From Hemerocallis citrina (taxonomy: Eukaryota > Streptophyta > Magnoliopsida > Asparagales > Asphodelaceae): a DNA stretch of 64,000 nt. The stretch's first letter is position 1. Each line of letters starts with the position of its first letter. Below, one piece after another: positions 24,720-36,689 of this stretch. The DNA is taken from positions 198,987,835 to 199,051,834 of the forward strand of contig CM030366.1 in assembly GCA_017893485.1 (NCBI GenBank), written 5' to 3'. The notes below the pieces were generated by a model. That model saw only the letters and a program-made list of their open reading frames with translations, searched no databases and was not told where the DNA came from. The position numbers and the translations under genes are program-made.

Positions 24720-26190
24720 AATATAGCTTGTGCCGGGAGCCAAGCTCGAATGGTCGGTGCTGAGCATCGAGCCTAGAGGGTCGGCGCCGAGCGCCTGGAG
24801 TGAGACATTTAATGAAAGAATCTGTATGGTGGCTCAAAGTCCATGCCAAGCTCTGAGCTAGGAGGGTCGGCGCCGAGGCATTTTGTGAGAAGCTGTGTGG
24901 AGGCTCGAAGTCCATGTCGAGCTCCGAGCTAGGAGGGTCGGTGCCGAGCACCTCGAGTGAGGCATTTTATGAAATAGGCAGTGTGGACGCTCGAAGACCA
25001 TGCCAAGCTCCGAGCTAGGAGGGTTGGCGCCGAGCACCTCGAGTGAGGCATTTAGTGAAATAAGCTGTGTGGATGCTCGAAGTCCATGCCGAGCTCTGAG
25101 CTAGGAGGGTCGGCACCGAGCACCTCGAGTGAGGCAGTTTGTGAAATAAGCTGTGTGGAGGCTCGAAGTCCATGCCGAGCTCTGATCTAGGAGGGTCGGC
25201 ACCGAGCGCCTCGAATTGAGGCATTTTGAGAAAGAAGCTGTGTGGAGGCTCGAAGTCCATGCCGAGCTTCGAGCTAGGAGGGTCAGCGCCGAGCACCTCA
25301 AGTGAGGCATTTAGTGAAATAAGCTGTGTGGAGGCTCGAAATCCATACCGAGCTCCGATCTAGGAGGGTCGGCGCCGAACGCCTATAATTAAGGCATTTT
25401 GTGGCATAAGTTGTGTGGAGGCTCCAAGTCCATGCTGAGCTCCGAGCTAGGAGGGTCGGCGCCGAGCACCTCGAGTGAGGCATTTTGTGAAATAGGCTAT
25501 GTGGATACTAGAAGTCCATGCCGAGCTCCGAGCTAGGAAGGTCGGCTCCGAGCGCCTCGAGTGAGGCATTTAGTGACATAGTGGTGTGGAGGCTCGAAGT
25601 CCATGCCAAGCTCTTAGCTAGGAGTGTCGGGGCTGAGTGCCTCAAGTGAGGCATTTTTTGAAACAGCCTGTGTGGAGACTAAAAGTCCATGTTGAGCTCC
25701 GAGATAGGAGGGTCAGCGTCGAGCACCTCAAGTGAGGCATTTAGTGAAAAAAGCTATGTGGAGGCTCGAAGTCCATGCCGAGCTCCGAGGCAGAAGGCCT
25801 TGAGCTGTGAGGCCATTTTCTACAAAAGCTAGGGTGATGCTCGAGATCCATGCCGAGCATCGAGCTAGAAGGCCTTAAGTTGTGAGGCCATTTTGTGGAA
25901 AAGCTAGGGTGAGGCTCGAGATCCATGCCGAGCGTCGAGCCTGAAGGCCTTGAGCTGTGAGGCCATTTTCTGCAAAAGCTAGGGTGATGCTCGAGATCCA
26001 TGTCGAGCATTGAGCCAGAAGGCCTGGAGCTGTGAGGCCATTTTATGGAAAAGCTAAGGTGAGGCTAAAGATCCATGCCGAGCGTCGAGCCAGAAGGCCT
26101 TGAGTTGTGAGGCCATTTTCTGCAAAAGCTAGGGTGATGCTCGAGATCCATGCCGAGCGTCGAGCCAGAAGGCCTTGAGCTGTAAGACCA
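24720..26190. repeat. two adjoining families of degenerate tandem repeats in the Tat element
   Basis: From about 24720 to 25780, roughly a dozen copies of an 85-94-bp unit contain gaggctcgaagtccatgccg and gagggtcggcgccgagc. From about 25790 to 26190, about five copies of a related ~86-bp unit contain ggccttgagctgtgaggcc and atgctcgagatccatgccg. They lie between the Tat 3' LTR and the antisense ORF. The minus-strand frames crossing them are by-products of the repeat and have no known domain. Confidence 0.85.
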
Positions 26191-26343
26191 CTTTTTGGCC
26201 AGAGCCTTGCTTTGGTGTTTGGCGTGTCTGAAGTGCACAGTGGACCCCGAGCATTTGGGACTTGAGAATTTGGGCCGTATGTGGGCCAACAAGGCAGTGA
26301 CATGTCATGTTTTTTGAGGGTTTCGAGGAGTCGCTGGTTTCAC

Positions 26344-26350
26344 TATATAT
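26344..26350 (+). promoter_or_regulatory. TATA-like box upstream of the antisense ORF
   Basis: TATATAT followed by C-rich sequence and a CT-rich leader lies 139 bp before the ATG at 26489, on the same strand as the antisense ORF. This suggests that the extra ORF had its own promoter rather than using the LTR. Confidence 0.4.
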
Positions 26351-26488
26351 CCCCCACTCTTCTCCTCATTTTTCACATTTGCTTTCTTTCTCCAAGTTCC
26401 CAAATTTTCTCTTCTAGCACAGCTCAGTCACCGGCGGCGAGTTTTACGACCACCTTCCAGTACTTCGAACAGATTAGTTTTTTCCATT

Positions 26489-29486
26489 ATGTCAAGGGAT
26501 CAGTCTAGTTCGTCCGCCACCACCTCGTATCGGGATGAAGGCCCAAGCCTCTCCAACTCAATGTCATGGGAGTTAGAGGAGAAGATCTATGACGTTGCGC
26601 CACTACGCACCAGGAAGCCTCTAGTAGAGTCGTGCGACTCAGAAGGGAATGCGCACATGATAGAGGGTGACGAAGAGGTGGAGGTCGTTGAGGGAGACGA
26701 AGTCGTCCAGGGGGGCGATTAGGAGGTTCAAGTCATCGAGGGGGACGACATTGTTCAAGGGGGCGATGAGGAGGTTGAAGTGGTCAAGGGGGACGAGGAA
26801 AGGAGGGATGATGCTTCGACAGAGGAAAAAGATCTGGCTCCTTTGGCGACGCCTTCTCCCCCGAGGGGTCATCGAGTCCGACGGAGGAAAACTAAGTGGA
26901 TCCAACCGGACAGCCCGGACGAGACGGCTCCTGAAATTAACTTTGAGGTCCCGTTCTTAGTTCAGCCGTGCTCTTTTAGAATGTATCCGGACGATGTTGA
27001 GAGTTGGTTCGATATGGAGGCGGTGTTGACGATGATGTGCAGGCATCCTCGCCCGGTAGGAAGAAGATATTGATGGACATGACGCCAAATGTTCTAACCG
27101 CGGACGACCTTCCTGTTATCTGATCTAGTTACTTTATCGGTCAGGAGTACGAGCTACTAATCCCCAGCCCCGAGGTCCACCCCATGGAAAAATTGGCGCC
27201 CCTGCTTTTGTGTGTTCCCGGTGGACGCCTTTTGCTCAGGTTTGCGATTGCCGCTCCACCCGTTTATTAAGGAAGTTCTAAATTGGGCGACGTTGAGCTC
27301 GATGCAATAGGGGCCCAAAACCTGGAAGCAGCTTATGTGCTTCATGCTTCTTTGCGAGGAGCGGGGGGTTCCCCTGAGGCTGAAGTACTTCCAAGTGATC
27401 CTGCGGCTTAGCTCGTCTGGCGAGTATGAAGGGATCTACTACATCTTGCTACGCCGAAGGAGGAAGGTTGTACACGGGCATCTGGACTCTATCAAAAGGG
27501 TGGAAGGAGAAATACTTTGTTGTTTGGAGCCTGACCTCCTGGGTGATACCCACGACTTGGAGATTTTATAAACCCAACCTTAAGGGTCCCCGTAAGTTTG
27601 TATGACGTCTGAGGAGTGGTTGAACGTTGAGCGGATATATTCGGGCAATAGCATTGGTTGGCCAAATGTTACATAGAGGCACCTGGCTAGAATCGGACTG
27701 AGCCCCACTTCTATTAGTATGTCTTTTGTCTAATTTTCTTTTAAGTGTTTTTCCTCGTCTCATGAGATTCTCATTTTTGCAGATATGGACAACGCGGAGA
27801 TCTTCGAGAGGAGGGCGCTGATGAAGAAAAGGAAGGCTAAGAAGAGTGATCGGGCTAAGCACGGGAGGCACGGGAGATTCCCCTCCGAGGGGATTGCCGA
27901 TGAACTCCCTCGCTCGACGCCGAAAAAGCACAAGGTATATAAATCGAGCCCCAGCTCCAATAGCCAGAGGGTTACAAAAGTGGTGAGGGGCGGCCTCCCA
28001 CCCGTCGCTCCAACGGCCGAGGAGATCGTGAGTAAGGAGGGGCTTCGGCCATGGGCCCCGAACTGGGCCGTTAACACTTTGTCAGATGGAGCCGTGGCAA
28101 TCGAGATGGTTGAGAAGCTCGCTCCACCTCGGGACCGGAAGGCCCGGTAGTGTGACATCGTCGAGTCCAGCTATATGAAGTGGGCTCTGGCGAGCGTGCA
28201 GGTAACCTTCATTTGGCAATGATTCTTTTGTAGCTTGTTGGTTGTGTTATAGCCTAAGTCTGGTTCCCTCGGTTATAGGCCTGCGTGGAGGGTGCTCAGC
28301 TGATGAAGCTGCAAGAGGAGGAGCTGAGGAAGGAGGTGAGGAACGCTCAGCGCTATGAGCGAGAGATGAAAGATCTCAAAATAGCGCAGCTGGCGCTTGA
28401 GGGACAAAACCAGGCTCTTCGGGTGGAGCTAGCGAACCAGGCCGATGCCCACATGAAGCAGATGGCCGAGCTATGGAAAGTGGCCGACCGGCAGTTGAAG
28501 AAGATGAAGCAGGCCGGGATGGATAAGGCCATCGAGGCCCATGACGAAGTTTACGCCTTGGCGATGCGGCATGTTAAGTGCCACCACTCGGAGTTGGACC
28601 TGAGCAACTTCCATTACGACATGGAGGTGCCCGAACACCCCCCGACTCCCAGGAGTGGTGGCGATGACGATGCTGCGGGGGGCGACCCCAACGCTGAGCT
28701 GCCGGCCGAGGAAGTGGTTGGACCACAATATACTTGCTATTTTCTTTTCCACCTCTTATTTTTGTTTGCTTTTTTGTAATCGTTGGACTGCCCACCGCAT
28801 TTTTGTGAACTCACTTTTTGAGCAATGAAAATAGTTTTAACCGAACCTCTTGACTTAAATGAATTATGGATTTTGGACTTGATTTTTAGCCAAGTGTAAT
28901 GGCTCGGAGTAATATTTCCATGTTTCCTTGCCAGATAGATGCGACCCCGAGGGTAGACCTCGGCCGTGCTGAGATGAGCCGGCTGAGAGGTAAGATCTCG
29001 GCCCTGGAGTCTGCTTTGATCCAATGCCATAAGGAGGCTCGCGACTGAGAGGTTGCCATCTAATACTTTATGGACAAGTCGAAGGGACTTAGCCTGGAAC
29101 TGGCGCGTTTCAAGAAGCTGATAGCCGACTGTGACTGGGACAGTACAGGAGTCCTATTTTCGATGGCTAGTGTTTCCGCTCGGCGGCCATCGTCTGAATC
29201 TTTTCTTTGCGAGGTCATTATGGAGAAGGAGCTGGAGGTGCAACGGTATAAGATAATGCTAGGAATGTCTGGGTCCCTATCCGTTTCCTTTGGGGGTGCT
29301 CGTCCTTCAACCGGAGCTTCATTGCCGACCCCAAGGATTGGGCCAGCAAAGCCTTGCGATGCGCAAAGCTCGGTCGTAGGTATGTCTACCTTGGCAATAC
29401 CAGGTGATCCAGCGAAGGACCCAACTCGCTCGGCTGGCCTTGAACTTGTTTGTACCAACCCTGCGGCTCCGATAGCGGAGCCCTAG
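26489..29486 (+). pseudogene. antisense extra ORF of the Tat element (putative gypsy-type transposon family)
   Basis: It reads on the plus strand, opposite to the Tat gag-pol. From ATG 26489 (MSRDQSSSSATTSY) a Ser-rich start leads into an acidic repeat of about 17 residues in three copies (EVEVVEGDEVVQGGD and variants), crossing a TAG at 26720. After 27074 the frame is broken. The central region (GLRLPLHPFIKEVLN, then TWKQLMCFMLLCEERGVPL) matches the Transposase_28 / putative gypsy-type transposon proteins as I remember them. A basic linker (27785-28150) and a long coiled coil (28285-28740, for example LRKEVRNAQRYEREMKDLK) follow, separated by a GT...AG intron (about 28201-28278), with a last coiled-coil piece to 29486. 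Function unknown; it is often found in Tat elements. Confidence 0.6.
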
Positions 29487-29832
29487 GCCGAGTTTGAACG
29501 ATGTAATAACATCTTCCTTTGTAACGACATTTTCTTTAGTTGAAATAATAATGAGAATACAATTGTATTGCTTTGACTGGTTCTTTTGCCGTGTGCTTAC
29601 TTCCGATCTTTGAGGATAGGTCATCGGCGTCAGGGCCGAGGGAGGGGTTCGAGCCGAAGGGTGATGACGAGAGTGAGGGATCCTGAAAGCCTGGTGATGG
29701 AGGACATTTTGTCTTCTAATGTCATTAATGGCAATCAGAAATTTCGACTTCCCATGTCATAAATGCGCATCACCTGAGGGCTATGTAACCCTCACCCCCT
29801 CATCAGATTTTTCTCACTTCACTGTGAGTTCT

Positions 29833-30150
29833 CGTCACCGGTGGCTCTCCTGCCACCCTCTAACAATTGGGGGTAACGGCGATGAGTGTTGTTTTATCCC
29901 CAGTTGCCAGCGGGTGAAAGGTGGGTCGACCTCGGTGTGCGGGGATCGGGGTGCTTGCCGAAGGCGAGTGCCCTAAATGAAACTTTTGTCCGAGAATCCG
30001 GTGACCAGTGGCTCTCCTGCCACCCTCGGAAAGTTAGGGGTAGTACCGACAAAGGCTGCCTTACCCCTGGCTGTCTGCGGGTGAAAGGCGAGTCGACTCG
30101 TTGTCCGGGTCTCGGTGGTTCTCGCCGTTGGCGAGGGCTGTAAATATAAA
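29833..30150. repeat. ~170-bp tandem duplication in the Tat element
   Basis: The pattern gtggctctcctgccaccctc ... cgggtgaaaggyg ... ggcgagkgc occurs twice (start about 29838 and 30007) with clear divergence. It is non-coding, between the antisense ORF and the 108-bp repeat array. Confidence 0.7.
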
Positions 30151-30227
30151 TGAAAATTTTGAGTAAGTGATTAGCTGAAGTCCAAGCCGATGGTTTACGA
30201 CTTGATTGTTTGACGAAACCCTCATAG

Positions 30228-30850
30228 GTGTTCGAAGTCCAAGCCGAGCGGCGAGTTTGTTAGGGGTTGAAGAACCTCTCGTAGGTGAGTCTGAGCCGAG
30301 GGCTAGGAGTTTAGGGATTGAGAAATCCATCACAGGTGTTCGAAGTCCAAGCCGAGCGACGAGGATGTGAGGGGTTGAAGAACCCCTCGTAGGTGAGTTC
30401 GAGCCAAGGGCTAGGAGTTGAGGGATTGAGAAATCCCTCACAGGTGTTCGAAGTCCAAGTCGAGTGGCAAAGACGTGAGGGGATGAAGAACCTATCGTAG
30501 GTGAGTCCAAGCCGAGGGCTAGGAGTCGAGGGATTGAGAAATCCCTCATAAGTGTTCGAAGTCTAAGCTGAGTGGCGAGGACGTAAGGGTTCGAAGAACC
30601 CCTCGTAGGCGAGTCTGAGCCGAGGGCTAGGAGTTGAGGGATTGAGAAATCCCTCACAGGTGTTCGAAGTCCATGCCGAGCGGCAAGGACGTGAGGGGTT
30701 GAAGAACCCCTCGTAGGTGAGTCCAAGCCGAGGGCTAGGAGTTAAGGGATTGGGAAATCCCTCACAGGTGTTCGAAGTCCAAGCCTAGCGGCGAGGACTT
30801 GATGGGTTCAAGAACCCCTCGTTGGTGTTCGAAGTCCATGCCAGGCGGCG
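30228..30850. repeat. 108-bp tandem repeat array (about 6 units)
   Basis: gtgttcgaagtcc begins units at 30228, 30336, 30444, 30552, 30660 and 30768, exactly 108 bp apart; a shortened copy starts at 30825. Since 108 is 36 codons, a minus-strand frame of 221 residues (30726-30061) stays open and encodes a 36-residue repeat (for example DSPTRGSSTPHVLAARLGLR). There is no evidence that it is translated. Confidence 0.9.
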
Positions 30851-30919
30851 ATGACGTGGGTGACTGAGAAGTTGACATTTTCGATTTGTTAAACAAAAAT
30901 CTCCCGCTTTTATATCATG

Positions 30920-31496
30920 TCTGTTTGTTTACATGATGTAAAGCCTCTCAACTCGTTGCTGATATATGGGTCGTCGGATAGTGGATCTTTCCCGTACCTC
31001 ATCAATGAGGTCCAGGTTCGCCCTGATGTCGCTTGAGTTTGATTCCCTATCAAAGCCCATGTACCTCGGCAATGGGAGGCCGACTTCCAGAGGGATGATA
31101 GCCTCGGTCCCGTATGCCATATTGAACGGGGACTCGTCGGTCGGAATTCTCTTGGTAGTTCGGTGTGACCAAAGGACGCTTGATAACTCTTCGACCCATA
31201 AACCCTTGGGGGATTGGACTCGCCGATCGGAATTTGGCGGTTGGTGTTTTCTACTTGGCCATTCGATTGGGGTGAGAGATTGACGAGAAGCATTGCTGAA
31301 TGCCGAGGTCTTCACAAAACTTTAGAAAAATTTTGCCGACGAAAGTTCCGTTATCGGTGAGTAGCACGCGAGGGATCCTGAATCGACAGATGATGTGCTT
31401 CCAGAAGAATTGTTGGGCTTGATGCTCCGTGATCGCGGCCAAGGGTTTCACCTCGACCCACTTGTAAAGTAGTCGACGGCCACGATGAGGAATCCC
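30920..31496 (-). pseudogene. Tat integrase core and C-terminal half
   Basis: Integrase joins the element cDNA to the host chromosome. On the minus strand the core resumes at its first catalytic Asp (VAVDYFT), with a 1-base loss just after it, then WVEVKPLAAITEHQ, and the second Asp in TDNG; the residue normally following DNG is missing. A frameshift precedes NGQVENTNR, which holds the catalytic Glu. The tail reads LWSHRTTKRIPTDESPFNMAY and stops near 30920. The N-terminal half lies at 44854-45270, 13 kb away across the Mutator composite. Confidence 0.85.
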
Positions 31497-32430
31497 AAGT
31501 TGTAGAAGTGAGTTTCGATTCACGGTTCGAGAGATACGGCCGTGTATCGCTTTTGGTTGAAAAAACCAAGTAAAGCGGTACCCGGCCGTATCTCGCAAAC
31601 CGTGAGTCGAAACTCACTTCTACAAGTTCGGGTGGCTTGTGCTACGTGAATTCGACCAAGTTGGAAAGTTTTATAAATTTTGGATGCCGTTTGTGCAGTT
31701 TTCTCACGTTCCTTGCATTAGAAGTTAATGACTTAGAATATTTTTAGTGCGGTTAGAGTTGAAAACCTTGCAAACGGCCTCCAAAAAATACGAAACTTTG
31801 TGAGTAGGTTGATCTCACGCAGCACAAGCCACCCCAACTTGTAGAAGTGGGTTTCAATTCACGGTTCGAGATGTAAGGCCGTGTATCGCTTTCGGTTGAA
31901 AAAAAGCCAAATAAAGTGATACACGGCCGTATCTCGCAAACCGTAAGTCAAAACTCACTTCTACAAGTTTCGGTGGCTTTCGCTACGTGAATTCAGGCAA
32001 GGTGCAAAGTTTTATAAATTTTGGATACCGTTTGTACAGTTTTGTCACGTTCCTCGCATTAGAAGTTAGTGACTTAGAATTTTTTAAGTGCGGTTAGATT
32101 AGAAAACCCTTCAAATGACATCCAAAAAATACGAAATTTTGCGAGTAGGATGGTCGCATGTAGCACAAGCAACCCGGACTTATATAAGTCAATTTCGACT
32201 CACGGTTAGAGAGATACGGTCGTGTATCGCTTTCGATTGAAAAAAACACAAATAAAGTGATACACGGCTGTATGTCTCGAACCGTTAGTCGAAACTCACT
32301 TGTACAAGTTGTGATGGCTTGCGCTACGTGAATTAAATCTAGGTGCAACCTTTTATAAATTGTGGTTGCCGTTTTGTGGGGTTTTGTGATGTTTCTCTAA
32401 TAATATGTAAATAAAGTTAGAAAGTTATCA
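31497..32430 (+). repeat. left terminal array of the 340-bp palindromic unit
   Basis: Units start with aa(c/g)ttgtagaagtgrgttt at 31497, about 31836 and about 32177 (periods 339 and 341). Each unit contains its own inverse: acttgtagaagtgagttt...aaactcacttctacaagt over about 135 bp, then ggtggcttgtgctrcgtga...tcacgcagcacaagccacc over about 200 bp. The array is therefore alternating inverted copies of a ~170-bp monomer. The third unit is more diverged. Confidence 0.85.
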
Positions 32431-32487
32431 TCACATTCCGTAACGGATTTAGTAGCCCTAATTGTTATCCTTTTCACGCTTTCTTAG

Positions 32488-34812
32488 GTATAGAAAGTTT
32501 TGAAGGAAGTTCTGTTGCCGGAGAGAAATTTGTTCGAGCACAACAAATTGGCAAGTTTCTTCCTCATGTTGACGAGCACCTAAAACCAAATATTGGTATG
32601 ACATTTCCACTCTAGAGGAAGCAGAAAAATTTTATTCATCGTACTACAAATGTACGGGATTCTCTATGAGTAAAGGTGGAAATAAATACATGGAAAACGA
32701 TGTAGTGGATAAATCATATATTTGTAATAAAGCCGGGGAGTCACCGAATAATCAGAATGAAGCTAGACGAGGAACAACTTCTAGAATGGGTTGCAAAGCT
32801 TTCGTTCGTGTCAAACTAAACCCACAAAGTAATTCGTGGACTCTTTATTCATTTAATGAACCATACAATCACGAATTTACTTCACCCGGTAGACGTCACT
32901 TGCTACCTCGAAACCGTGAATTGACAAATACAGAGAAAAAAGTAATTGGTCAACTTACCGAAACTAATGTCCCTGTATGCAAACAAATACTATTCTTTGA
33001 AGGTGCAAGTGGAGGTAATGAAAAAATTGGTTTCACTGAAATCGATGTCAGATATCTCAGGAGAGATGAGATGGAAGGTTTAAAAGGACATGACGGGCAA
33101 ATGCTACTTGAGTTCTTTGAATCCAAAAAGGAGATCGATCCTTTATTCTATTATGATTACCAATGAGATCCCGAAGGGCGATTGTCCCATTGTGTCTGGA
33201 TAGATGGTATTGCTAGAAAGAATTATGAAGTGTTTGGGGATGTTCTTTGGTTTGATGCTACCTACAACACAAACCAATACGGAATGTGGTTTGTACCATT
33301 TGTTAGAATCAATCATCATTGGCAATCAATATTCTTAAGTTGTGGGTTCATCCAAAATGAGAAGGCATCCTCATTTGAGTGGTTCTTTGAAAAGTGGCAA
33401 GGAGCAATGACTCACGATCCGATGAACATCGTGACAGATGAGGATCGTGGAATAACTTCTGCATTTTCTAAAGTTTTCTCAACCACGTCACATAGATATT
33501 GCATTTGGCATATTTTGGATAAGTTACCGCATGAAGTGTGTATGCCGAATAACATTGACGGGTTTAGGGATGCTTTGAAGACTATCATTTATATGGTGGA
33601 ATATAAAACTGAATTTGAACAGAAGTGAAAATTTTTGATTTCCCAATACAAACTTGAGAATAACAAATGGTTGAAGGAAATATTTGAGATTCACGAGAAA
33701 TGGGCTTCCGTGTACGCAAGAGACTCATTTTGGGGCGGCATGTTGAGTACCCAACGTAGCGAATCACTACATTCATCCTTGAAGCACCATACTCATAAGA
33801 AGTACTCATTATATGAATTTGCCGTCATCTCTGACCGAGTCTTAGTAAAACAAAGACACGATGAACTTAAAGAAACACATAGTAATCGCGAGGTGAGGCC
33901 AAAATTGAAGACCGAATGGGCGTTGGAGTCACAAATGGCGGGAACATACACACTGAAGATTTTCTACAAATTCCAACAAGAAGTCGTAAAAAGCTTATTA
34001 CTTAATGTGAGTTTAATTGCGAGTATGGATACACCGGATAGTGCAGCTTATTCTGTAACCATTTGTGGAAATTCAAAACCGGGGAGGGTGATTTCTTATT
34101 GTAAAATTAGTCAAATTGCTAAATGCCCTTGTGCCATGTATGACTTCGTAGGCATTCCCTGCAAACATCTATTGGCAGTTATTCGGTTCACAGATCACAC
34201 CGCACTATCCGAGCAATATATTTGTAGGCGATGGACCAGGGATCAACTGACAATAAGCAGTACACCGGTTCCCAGTAGTATGGGCGACAATTTTATCTCT
34301 CGTTATTGTGAACTGACTATGCACTCAAGATATTTGGTCGATCTTGGTTATTCTTCAGAGCGAGGGTACAAGTACATGCTCGACCACATGCTCAAGGGAA
34401 TCGAAGGCTTTGCTCGCATTGAATCCGAGAATAGCAGACCACACGAAGGTAGAGCACAATCGGAGAGTGGTGGACATGCACATGCACAAGTAGGGGACCC
34501 CGTGTAGTGCACCACAAAAGGGAGGCCTAAAGGGAAAAGGTTGAAGTCTATCAGAGAATTCCAAAAAACGAAGAGGCCAAGACTTTGCAGGACATGCCTT
34601 CGTGTCGTATGTCACGATTCACGAAATTGCCCAAAAAATATGGCAAGGTAATATATCAGAGACTAATTATTTGTTAATTGGACTCAATGAATCTAAACTT
34701 ATTGTAGTCGATACTAACCCTTTGTTCTCCCTTATTTAGTGGATCGGTAGGGTATGAAGAAGCTCCAAATACTGGGGAGAGTGAGGATGATGAAGGTGAA
34801 GGTTCGTGCTAA
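32488..34812 (+). pseudogene. FAR1-type MULE transposase (MURA-like), broken
   Basis: MULE transposases cut and join Mutator-like DNA; FAR1/FHY3 regulators descend from them. The N-terminal FAR1 DNA-binding region reads KPNIGMTFP, then after a 1-base loss LEEAEKFYSSYYKCTGFSMS, with a CKAF...HEF zinc-ligand pattern. In-frame TGA codons at 33164 and 33626 interrupt the MULE catalytic domain (LWFDATYNTNQYGM with its Asp, TDEDRG, HRYCIWHIL). The SWIM finger follows (CPCAMYDFVGIPCKHLL). A TAG at 34505 precedes an AT-hook-like GRPKGKR and a zinc knuckle. A GT...AG intron at 34648-34739 leads to a last acidic exon ending TAA at 34810. An acceptor-like ag at 32486-32487 suggests a lost upstream exon. 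Confidence 0.88.
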
Positions 34813-35285
34813 GGGGTTTTTCGTGTTATGTATATCATATTTTATGATAAACACCGAATAATTGCCTACATTTGTCTTTCGATGTGAATAGAATTATTAA
34901 TTTCAACTTGATTATTAACCTTTTTTTTTTTGGGTGCATGACCGGAATGAAACAAAATCATGCCCATGGAAAGAATCAATGCATTGAAAACTTCCATACT
35001 TTTGATTGTATATATGTGGTTAATTGAACGTTTCTTTGTAATTGAGTTTTTGTAATTGATACTTCCATACTTCCAAATTTTTGTTGTAATTGATTTTTTT
35101 TGGATGCCGATGTGTACAAAATTATTATTTGTGTTGACGGTTGTGAGTGAATTTTATGTATTTGTGCAGACTGTGTTTTTCTGCAATATATCTATGCTAT
35201 TGGATTTTTTTAAAATTTGTGGAAAATTGTGAAAATTTATGGAAACTTACATTTTGAAGATAAAATACTGCAAAATCGGATAAAC
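34813..35285. other. AT-rich spacer after the transposase gene
   Basis: Presumed 3' UTR and spacer, with a T run at 34920-34931. No gene is seen before the first hairpin array. Confidence 0.5.
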
Positions 35286-35628
35286 CTAGCCCGTTATTGG
35301 AGATAACAGGTTAAAATAACTTAACCCGTTATTGAGGAGAATAGGTTAAGTAGATTGATATTGGCAGGACCTCATACCATACAGACCAAGTATTGATAAA
35401 ATACTGCCAATTTCTCTCTGCTTAACCCGTTATCGGGGATAACGGGTTAAGATCACTTAACCCGTTATCTTAAATAACGTGTTAAGTAGATAGATATTGG
35501 TAGTAGTTTATCAATACTTGGTCTGTAGGAGATGAAGTCCTGCCAATATCTCTTTACTTAACCCGTTATTGGTGATGACGGGTTAAGATCACCTAACCCG
35601 TCATCGTCAATAACGGGTTAAGTAGAGA
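35286..35628. repeat. hairpin array A (AACCCGTTAT palindromes)
   Basis: Pairs of short palindromes, ttaacccgttatngnngataacgggttaa, are separated by atca or similar. The pairs are joined by a longer inverted sequence, gatattggcagtact...agtcctgccaatatc. Three pairs are visible. The downstream flank (35640-35720, containing cttttgttgatacacataca) is repeated after array C (39680-39740). Confidence 0.88.
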
Positions 35629-36014
35629 CTTTTTTACAGAACTTTCGTCTGTGTAGGCTCTATGTGCTTTTGTTGATACACATACAACTTCACAAAATTT
35701 GTTCATTCACAACAACTTCTACAGATGATAATTTGTTCATTCAGCAATTCACATCAATCTTGGGATACTTAACCCGTTAAGTTGATTGATATTTGCAGTG
35801 TCTTCGCCTTTGTGGTACAACTCTTTAAATTTCCAAAATAAAGTTCGGAGAATATAGGGATACAGACTATATCTTATAACAGCTTTGTACATCAAACATT
35901 ACAAACTGGGAAATACATGTAAATTGAACATACATAGAATGCATACATAACTCAAGCGAATTGATATTACAAAGTCATTCTTTGACACTTTTACCAAAAT
36001 TTGCAATTAATTTA

Positions 36015-36512
36015 GTGTACAAGTACATGCTGGATTTCTTCTCAAAGAGGTAGGAAGAACTGCTGAACTGCCTTTTTTTGAATGCATAAGTAGCAGTTAT
36101 CCCTCCTGCATACAATTTAGTTCACTACTATTACACAGAGGCAGCAATTCTCTGGTTTGTGGGATATAGTAGTAGTGGGTGTAACCGTATATTCAAAGTA
36201 CTTGACAACTTCTTAACACGTACTCCTCATATTCGTACTATTTGTTGTATGATTGTGAGGTGTGCATGCCAAGAAGTTGAAAAGTACCATGAATACATTG
36301 TGACACCCACCACTACTCCGTCCTACGAAACCAGAGAATTTTTGCACGCTGTGTAACAATAGGGAACGAATGTGTATGAAGGGAGGAGAATTTCTACTTA
36401 AGCATTCATTCAAAAATCCCCAAAAAGAAGAGTAAGGGGAATGAAGAAAAAAAAAGGCAGAGTCAGGAGTCCTTCCTACCCCTTGAGAGAAACCCAGCAT
36501 GCACTTTGTACG
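36015..36512. repeat. ~0.5-kb imperfect foldback (long hairpin)
   Basis: The left arm, from about 36024 to 36240, is the imperfect inverse of the right arm from about 36245 to 36505. Landmarks are acatgctggatttc with gaaacccagcatgc, tttttgaatgcataagtag with cttaagcattcattcaaaaa, ttacacag with ctgtgtaa, and ttctctggttt with aaaccagagaa. RNA from it would form a hairpin with mismatched arms of about 230 nt, the shape of a young plant MIRNA or hairpin-siRNA locus. It could also simply be an inverted duplication within the transposon. Confidence 0.75.
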
Positions 36513-36689
36513 CTAAAGTAGACATGCATCTGTCACTCTACTTCTGCATCTTCAGCTTCTTTCTGAAACAATGTTATGAAGAACTCAGTTGAAGGAGACT
36601 CTATTTGAACTCAGGTTTTTTTTGAACTCAAACTTCTTCCCCTTTCAGCATCTGTCTCCTCCCTTTTTTTTTCTTTCTTTTCTTCATCT

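Noticed and set aside
24553..26303. Repeated minus-strand frames with a Ser/Trp/Leu-rich repeat
   Set aside because: They follow from the tandem repeats; repeat length is not a constant multiple of three and frames break repeatedly.
35286..35628. Rho-independent terminator-like hairpins
   Set aside because: The hairpins are repeated in ordered arrays in a eukaryotic transposon; bacterial termination does not apply.
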